DNA of 25,236 bases from Azolla pinnata (Eukaryota > Streptophyta > Polypodiopsida > Salviniales > Salviniaceae), in assembly GCA_037176905.1 (NCBI GenBank), contig JBBBWG010000992.1:6290-31525 (forward strand). Reading direction: 5' to 3'. The notes under the pieces were generated by a model. That model had not been told where the DNA came from and searched no databases. It saw only the letters and a list, made by a program, of their open reading frames with translations. Position 1 is the first letter of the stretch. Every line of letters begins with the position of its first letter. Positions 19,701 through 25,236 of this stretch are shown in pieces. The position numbers and the translations under genes were made by a program.

Positions 19701-21974
19701 GTGATTACATAGACCGTCACTTGCTGATGTACTCTTCAGCGTTTGTAGTATAAAAATTTGGTCAATGGCAAACATTAGGTTGATCTTGATTGTTGAACAG
19801 AAGAAAAATTGGACAAAAGACCCCGGCACTGTGGAAATCCCAAATGCTGAGAGAGCAGCGGATGATGTGGGTTTTCTTAACATCCCATCTGATGGCAACG
19901 ATGATTGGGAAATCGACCCTAGCCTACTTCAATATGGGAATAAAGTGGCAAGTGGATCATTTGGAGATCTGTGAGTGTTGGCCATTTCCTAGGTTAGAGA
20001 CTTCTTTTGAACATTGAATGTGGAAGTATAAGGTTAATGCAGATTTAAGGGTACATACCGTGGACAAGATGTGGCCATTAAAGTCCTGAAACCGGAACGA
20101 TTAAATGAAGATTTACAGAAAGAATTCGCACAGGAAGTCTCCATCATGAGGTGCTGTATGGAAACACTCTTAAGAATTTTCATTTAACCTGTATTGGAAG
20201 ATAATTATGAGAAACATTCATAGTGATAATTCATTTGGAATAATCTAATGAGTTACCTTCTTGTTGGACAACATTGAGCAAACCATGTGGAATACATGAC
20301 TGTGTGTCTATGAACCTCTTTTTACTTTTGCTTTTTTTTTTGGAGTTTCTTTTTTGTAGTATAGAAGGGAATTCTTGATTATTTGATCATAGAATTCAGG
20401 ATTCATATCTGCAGATTATGTGCTCTTGCAATTCACCTGTATGATTCCTTGAAAAAGATTGTTTAGTCAGCTATTATAGACATCATATATCTATTGTAAT
20501 TAATTTTCCAGGAAAGTTCGTCACAAGAATGTCGTACAGTTCATCGGTGCTTGCACGCGGCCTCCCAATTTATGCATTGTTACTGGTGATAGTAACTGTA
20601 CTGATCTCTGCTGCATGTTGCATTTATACTTTTTTCAACAATGCTTACAAATATTCACGATGTGCCGTAACAGAATTCATGTCAGGAGGGAGTGTTTACG
20701 ACTATTTGCATAAGAAACAGGGGTCATTCAACCTGCCTAATCTGTTAAAGGTAGCTATTGATGTTTCGAAAGGGATGGATTTTCTGCATCAATGTAATAT
20801 CATCCATAGAGATCTCAAGGCAGCAAACCTTCTAATGGATGAGCACGAGGTAATGGACTAACACATAAATCTTCTACCTTGTTAAGAGGTAATTTTCAAG
20901 AATGGAAGTCTGAGAATAGAACTTTGAGGTGTATTAACATCATATGTTTTATTCAGGTTGTTAAGGTTGCTGATTTTGGAGTGGCTCGTGTGCAAGATCA
21001 AACTGGTGTGATGACAGCAGAGACTGGCACCTATAGATGGATGGCTCCTGAGGTATCCTTGTGTGTAACCGCTTCGACATAATATAAAACAAGTTATTCA
21101 CTCTATTGTACACCACAGGTGATTGAACACAAAGCGTATGATCACAAAGCCGATGTGTTCAGTTTTGGAATAGTCATGTGGGAACTATTGACTGGCAAGG
21201 TGATGTATTGTTGAGTCTACATGCAATTCACAAACACATACATGTGCGTATATTTATGCACACTAACTTACAAACTCCTTAGTAATGCAGTCCTTTGTTT
21301 TGTATTGCAGTTGCCGTATGATCTCTTAACACCATTGCAGGCAGCCGTGGGAGTCGTGCAAAAGGTCCGATGAGAAACAAGATAGCACATTTTGTACTTG
21401 TTTTGATACCTAAAACTTTGAGTAAGAGGATTATTTGGGATTGGATAAATGATTTAGAACCTTCCCGTATATGCATAACCATGGTTAGCAGTTCAACCCT
21501 CCCTGCCTACTTGCCTTTATGGTGATGTAGGCCCTCCCAACTGGGAGAAGACTTTGTGCACTTACACTCCAGCATCAAATAGGAGTGATTTTGTATATGT
21601 TTTTCGATGATTAAGTCTATGATGTTTTGCAGGGTTTACGCCCAACCATTCCCAAGAATGTCCATCCGAAGCTTGCTGAAATATTACTCCATTGCTGGAG
21701 ACAGAATCCAGCTGAGAGACCTGAGTTCTCCGAACTGACCAAAGTTCTTCAGGACTTCCTGAAAGAGGTCTTCTTATGTGTCCTTTTTCCTATCTTTTTC
21801 ATATATTGTTCATTGCAATTCTTCTCATAAACAGTGATTCGTGGAAAATAAATTCAAATTCCAGTTCTCTGATCATCAGCAGTTAAAACGTGCCAGGTTA
21901 TTGTCACTGATGAAGCAAAGGAGAAGAAGAAAGGTGGCTTCTTTTCAGCTTTGAAGAGGAAACCAAGCTATTGA
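16748..21974 (+). CDS. ACT-domain serine/threonine/tyrosine kinase, STY8/17/46-like
   Basis: Plant Raf-like (MAPKKK-related) protein kinase. Arabidopsis STY8/17/46 are cytosolic and phosphorylate chloroplast preprotein transit peptides; the role here is by homology. Coding exons: 16748-16956, 18278-18395, 18701-18789, 18880-18993, 19104-19167, 19277-19387, 19464-19514, 19801-19970, 20043-20150, 20512-20585, 20674-20849, 20957-21052, 21119-21199, 21311-21364, 21633-21767, 21897-21974. Phases join to 575 aa. The ACT domain is about residues 181-240 ([20 protein letters not shown]...). In the kinase domain (about 295-555) the Gly loop is GSFGDL (304-309), the catalytic lysine K322 (VAIK), HRDLKAAN 414-421 with D416, DFG 434-436 and APE 458-460. 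The C-terminus is basic (KRKPSY). All catalytic residues are present, so it should be active. Exon 5 uses a TTTAAG acceptor, its least certain junction. Confidence 0.95.
16957..18277 (+). other. Kinase intron 1
   Basis: A 1,321-bp intron, the longest of the gene, between CAG|GTATGC and TTGCAG. Long first introns often hold regulatory sequence in plants; nothing specific is visible here. Confidence 0.8.
18396..18700 (+). other. Kinase intron 2
   Basis: A 305-bp AT-rich intron between CAT|GTAAGT and ATGTAG. No feature seen. Confidence 0.8.
20151..20511 (+). other. Kinase intron 9
   Basis: A 361-bp T-rich intron between GAG|GTGCTG and TTCCAG, interrupting the codon for the arginine of the kinase MRKVRHKN segment. 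No feature seen. Confidence 0.8.
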
Positions 21975-22201
21975 AGGGGTCAGCTAAGTGATTGTGTTCT
22001 ATATGCATATTTCATACGTTTTTACAAGGGTTCTCTGGAAAAAAGGAAGTTTCCAAGATTTGAGAAATTGCCGCATATTTTGTATTTTGTGCATCATTCC
22101 TTAAGTGTATAGGATTCAACAAGAATGTGCATCTTTTGAGGTTGACCTACAAGGCTCAGAGATCGCTTTATCTCTGCTGTAACATGAAAATTATGGAATG
22201 G

Positions 22202-22207
22202 AATAAA
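22202..22207 (+). terminator. Candidate polyadenylation signal of the kinase gene
   Basis: AATAAA about 228 bp after the stop codon, followed by a T-rich stretch. Plausible spacing for a plant 3' untranslated region; not tested. Confidence 0.45.
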
Positions 22208-22219
22208 ATTGTTTTTTCT

Positions 22220-24027
22220 ATGATCCACTAATTGAAATGGCTGTCACAATGAAGCTTGTCAAGAAGCCCATTTTAATCAGAAAAAGACCCTGTTATTCGG
22301 TATGTTTTCTGGCATCCTTCAGTAACACAGGAAATACATCGAGTTTCAGAAATGATCATTCAATGTATGCTAAAAATGCGTTGTAACACAAACTGCTTTC
22401 TTTTTTGTGCTGCATTTTTTACTCAATGGCATTAAACCTGTCATGAAAAACTGTTGCGGATAATTAAAAACCCTTCTTAGAAGCATATACATATGGAGTA
22501 TGAAACCGATGCCGTGTTCAATGAGAGGAGCAGTTACTAGTTAGTTACTGAAAAAACATCAGCTGTAAGAACGGTGCTATTTTTAAACTGTAACAGATAG
22601 CATGTGGTTTGGTGTGCCACTTTTGCAGTAAAAATCTATTATATCTTTATCACTATGACTCGTAATGCTGGATATCCATGTATTGTGGAAAACTGTTTGA
22701 ACATTTTCGAGAAGTTTGATGCTGTTAAGAAGAGCCTAACAAGTGCATCGAACGAATCATCATGGTTTTCTTTTCCTGGTTATGGATAAGGGACAGTAGA
22801 ATGCATTCAGCTATGTCTGATGCCCCTTTCTTCTCTTTATCTTGCACTTTAGCTGTACATATATAGCTGGAATTTTTGTCTTGGAGCTCCGATTAATGGA
22901 CAAATGAATCCAACCCAATTTGGCAGACTTGGGTTCTTCTTGATCGTTTCAGAGAAACAGATTCCCTACAATTTCCAATTCACTTAACTCTTGTCTCTCT
23001 CCATGCAGGAGGAAATCCCATTAAATCTTGTAAATTGATGGCCCACATATTTCAATGCTCTCTCTCTTTCTGTTTATTTTTTTTCTTATGATTGTAATTA
23101 ATAGAAAATGATGAGAGATGTGCCATATGAACTGATAAAGGATGAATGACAGTTGAGTATGTTAATTGGGTGAAAAGGTCAGAAAACTGCTTTGAGTTTA
23201 AAACACAAGAGTTTATGGCGAGTAAGCTAATTAACATGATTAAAAACAAGTTCAAAGTATACTGATTATTCAAGGGAAAGAGATTCAGTAACTGGACAGC
23301 TGTGTTCTTTGTTGGCTTCTGGGACGTTAAGCTGGCCACATCAACTTTCTGTACAGTATAAAAAGAGAAAGTTTGATACTAGATTGGAAAAGAAGAAAAA
23401 GAAAAGATAGTTGATCACAATTGCAAGTCTACCATATCCATTGGCTGCATCTTTGCTTTATGTACGTAGAGTATGTATCTGGCATCACACTAAGGATTTT
23501 ACACAAGATGATATGCAGGCTCCTATTGATAGCTGAGGTTTGCTTGTGTAGAGATTAATGTTGTGTGATCAGTAAACAAATTGTAACCGAAGGGCTACAT
23601 ATAACTTAGAGACAAAAAAAGAAGGGGAATTACGAAGATTTTGTTCCCATTAATTCTAAAAGGCAGTTTGATTTCATCATCGCTTAACCTGGATCAAGAT
23701 TCAAATCAGCTCTTCTTAGAATGGCTCGTAAATGTGATTAGAGTTCGGATAAACCCCATTTGACATATTCAAAACCAAACTGAAAATAGATGGCGATCAG
23801 GGCCTCTTACAAACATTAGCATCCAGTCAAACCTAATTCCAGTATATGTGTGTAAATTTACACAATAAATGTTTGCTCTGTTCCAATTCAAGTAGATATG
23901 TGTAAATATACACAACAAATGTTTGTTCTGTTAAAGAATTTAGCGTATACAAGGGAATGCAGAAGCAAAAAAATGGTACAATAAGAACTCCCACCTCATC
24001 ACGTTCCTTTTTATTGATGGCGAACTT
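22220..24027. other. Intergenic region between convergent kinase and DUF1223 genes
   Basis: About 1.8 kb of AT-rich sequence containing the 3' ends of two convergent genes. A 61-codon ORF at 22604-22789 and a 95-codon ORF on the minus strand at 23052-23339 match nothing I recognise. A 50-bp duplication with palindromic cores lies at 23832-23931. No RNA gene is supported. Confidence 0.5.
23832..23931. repeat. 50-bp tandem duplication with TGTGTAAATTTACACA palindrome
   Basis: The perfect 16-bp palindrome at 23849-23864 recurs, with one central change, at 23899-23914. Both are followed by ACAAATGTTTG-like sequence and CTCTG/TTCTG. It lies about 100 bp beyond the 3' end of the minus-strand DUF1223 CDS, probably within or near its 3' untranslated region. 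Confidence 0.85.
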
Positions 24028-24387
24028 TCATGCGTTGTTGGGCAGCTCTACTAGCTCAGCACCAAGAACCTCCATGGAAGTGGGGTTTTGGAGGAACACA
24101 ACCATTCCACACTTGGATTTTGTATATCCTTCCCAGAGCTTAATGCAAGCTTGCCCTCGTGCAGGCTTCTTGGTCGTGGGTGATTGGAACGTGCAGACTT
24201 TTTCTAGGGCTCTCACTATGTAGTCATTTGTGAGAACACGTCCCCTGTTCTCACCTTTAGAGCAATCCGTCACCTGTCCATTCTCAAACATGGCTACCAT
24301 GGCATCCACACTGCCCTCTACCTTGACTCTCAATGAAACGCTCAGAGTAACTTGGAGCTCCATCGGATTCGGCCTTGCAAAAGAAAC
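24028..24387 (-). CDS. DUF1223-family protein, last coding exon (partial)
   Basis: The C-terminal 119 codons of a gene on the minus strand, starting at an acceptor TCAG|GTTTCT (24387) and ending at TGA (24028-24030). The exon encodes VSFARPNPMELQVTLSVSLRVK..., then FENGQVTDCSKGENRGRVL, TNDYIVRALEKVC, LWEGYTKSKCGMVVFLQNP and LPNNA at the end. The GENxGRxLxxxxVVR-type motif and the beta-rich layout match, as I remember it, the C-terminal half of DUF1223 proteins, a thioredoxin-fold-like family shared by bacteria and plants whose biochemical role is unknown. The N-terminal half, with the expected CxxC-like motif, is not visible between 24388 and 25236, so the upstream intron is long or the missing exons lie beyond the window. 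The exon is intact with no frameshift. Confidence 0.75.
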   Translation of the reverse strand, partial: VSFARPNPMELQVTLSVSLRVKVEGSVDAMVAMFENGQVTDCSKGENRGRVLTNDYIVRALEKVCTFQSPTTKKPARGQACIKLWEGYTKSKCGMVVFLQNPTSMEVLGAELVELPNNA

Positions 24388-25236
24388 CTGATCCAAATCA
24401 AAATGTATAAAAAGGAAAAATAGAAGAGCTTGGTCAGTTCAGTAGAGTATTTGATGACAATCTTCCAGATGTATTCTTTTCTTAGGACAAGACAAACACA
24501 TCAAACCCCACAATGCGCATCTGCCGTATTTTGATCGAAGTGTATCAAGAAGAAACCATCAGATTTTCATCGCATTATTTTGTATGAACAGCAGCCGTTA
24601 AGCGATATTGCACTTTGTGCTATGAAACACAGTAAGGGGGCAGTACCCCACCCCCCAAAGATATTAAGAATCAAGCATAGTGATGTGTAATCCATAGTAG
24701 AGGTTACCTGAATTACAAGTTCTAACTGCAAGGATTTCCATTGTGGGGCCTAAATAAATCAGCCCCAACTATCGGGAAATGGCAGGAGCTTAATGAGTAT
24801 CATGTCTTATAGATGGACTATAAGAATGAAAATTTTGGAGGTTAGCATCGATGCCAAAATTCTTCCTGACAAATATATGGACAAATGCTAAACATGCTAA
24901 TGAAGCGAGTGAGCATTGTTCATCATAAATGTAAGGATATGACATAGAATACAGGATGAAACCACAGATTTCTATTGCTAGAGCGAGCCAAATCGAAAAA
25001 CATGCTTGCATCTAGAAAGGATTGTAAGCATGTGACTACAGAACTCCATAAGGACAGGCAATGATACATGTGATGATCAGCATGCATCTTCTCTTTCTCA
25101 ATAGAACTTAAAAATGCTTCCCTGTTGGTCACATCATACAGCAAGAACAGGAGCTAAAATCCATATGTATCAAGTAAAAATTTATGGATCAACACCACCT
25201 TCATTGTCATTGTTGTCATCATCATCATCATCATCA
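24388..25236 (-). other. Upstream intron or flank of the DUF1223 gene
   Basis: I find no further DUF1223-like exon on the minus strand. A 22-codon Rab-like fragment at 25088-25153 (minus) follows a possible TTTTAG acceptor. At the window edge a minus-strand frame reads an aspartate/asparagine run and ends VDP-stop at 25184-25186; this may be only the TCA/TGA satellite. Confidence 0.4.
25205..25236. repeat. (TCA)n microsatellite at window edge
   Basis: A pure TCA run from about 25216 to the end of the window, preceded by TCATTGTCATTGTTG; it continues out of view. Confidence 0.9.

Noticed and set aside
22604..22789. 61-codon ORF after the kinase gene
   Set aside because: No recognisable family and no supporting splice or promoter signals; lies beyond the kinase polyadenylation signal.
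24790..25144. Two overlapping 73-codon minus-strand ORFs
   Set aside because: Apart from the 22-codon Rab-like piece reported separately, the translations are low-information and overlap each other in different frames.

Overview
This window looks like nuclear DNA of a land plant. The two multi-exon genes have GT-AG introns of roughly 70 to 1,600 bp, AT-rich introns around GC-richer exons, CT-rich leaders and telo-box motifs. The proteins are plant-type: an ACT-domain dual-specificity-like kinase of the STY8/STY17/STY46 type and a zinc-ribbon plus RING-H2 E3 ligase. I cannot fix the lineage from the sequence. A non-seed plant is possible, but that is only an impression. There is one assembly gap of exactly 100 N (14008-14107).

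Layout. 1-547: a minisatellite built of CATGCATG/CATCCATC tracts around a palindromic core, running into the presumed leader of the first gene. 1484-9879 (+): NOT3, a subunit of the CCR4-NOT deadenylase complex, 15 coding exons, 827 aa. 10488-11134: a near-perfect ~320 bp tandem duplication downstream of it. 11842-13125 (+): an intronless, GC-rich RING-H2 E3 ligase of 427 aa; its leader region holds three 26-bp repeats carrying W-box cores. About 13093-14400: a degenerate tandem array that begins inside the last codons of the RING gene and contains the assembly gap. 14400-16190: gene-poor, with two more local duplications. 16191-16446: pentanucleotide higher-order repeats (eleven TTGACT W-box-type cores) and a TATCCG satellite. 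16748-21974 (+): ACT-domain Ser/Thr/Tyr kinase, 16 coding exons, 575 aa, all catalytic motifs intact. 21975-24027: 3' flank and intergenic. 24028-24387 (-): the last coding exon of a DUF1223-family protein whose upstream exons lie outside the window or were not found.

The genes are ordinary conserved plant genes (mRNA turnover, ubiquitination, kinase signalling) and nothing shows that they work as one unit. The unusual feature is local tandem duplication: at least nine independent short duplications or arrays in 25 kb. Several touch functional boundaries: one copies a NOT3 5' splice site, one begins at the RING stop codon, and two multiply TTGAC W-box cores upstream of the RING and kinase genes. 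I see no CRISPR array, no complete transposon and no complete tRNA or rRNA gene.
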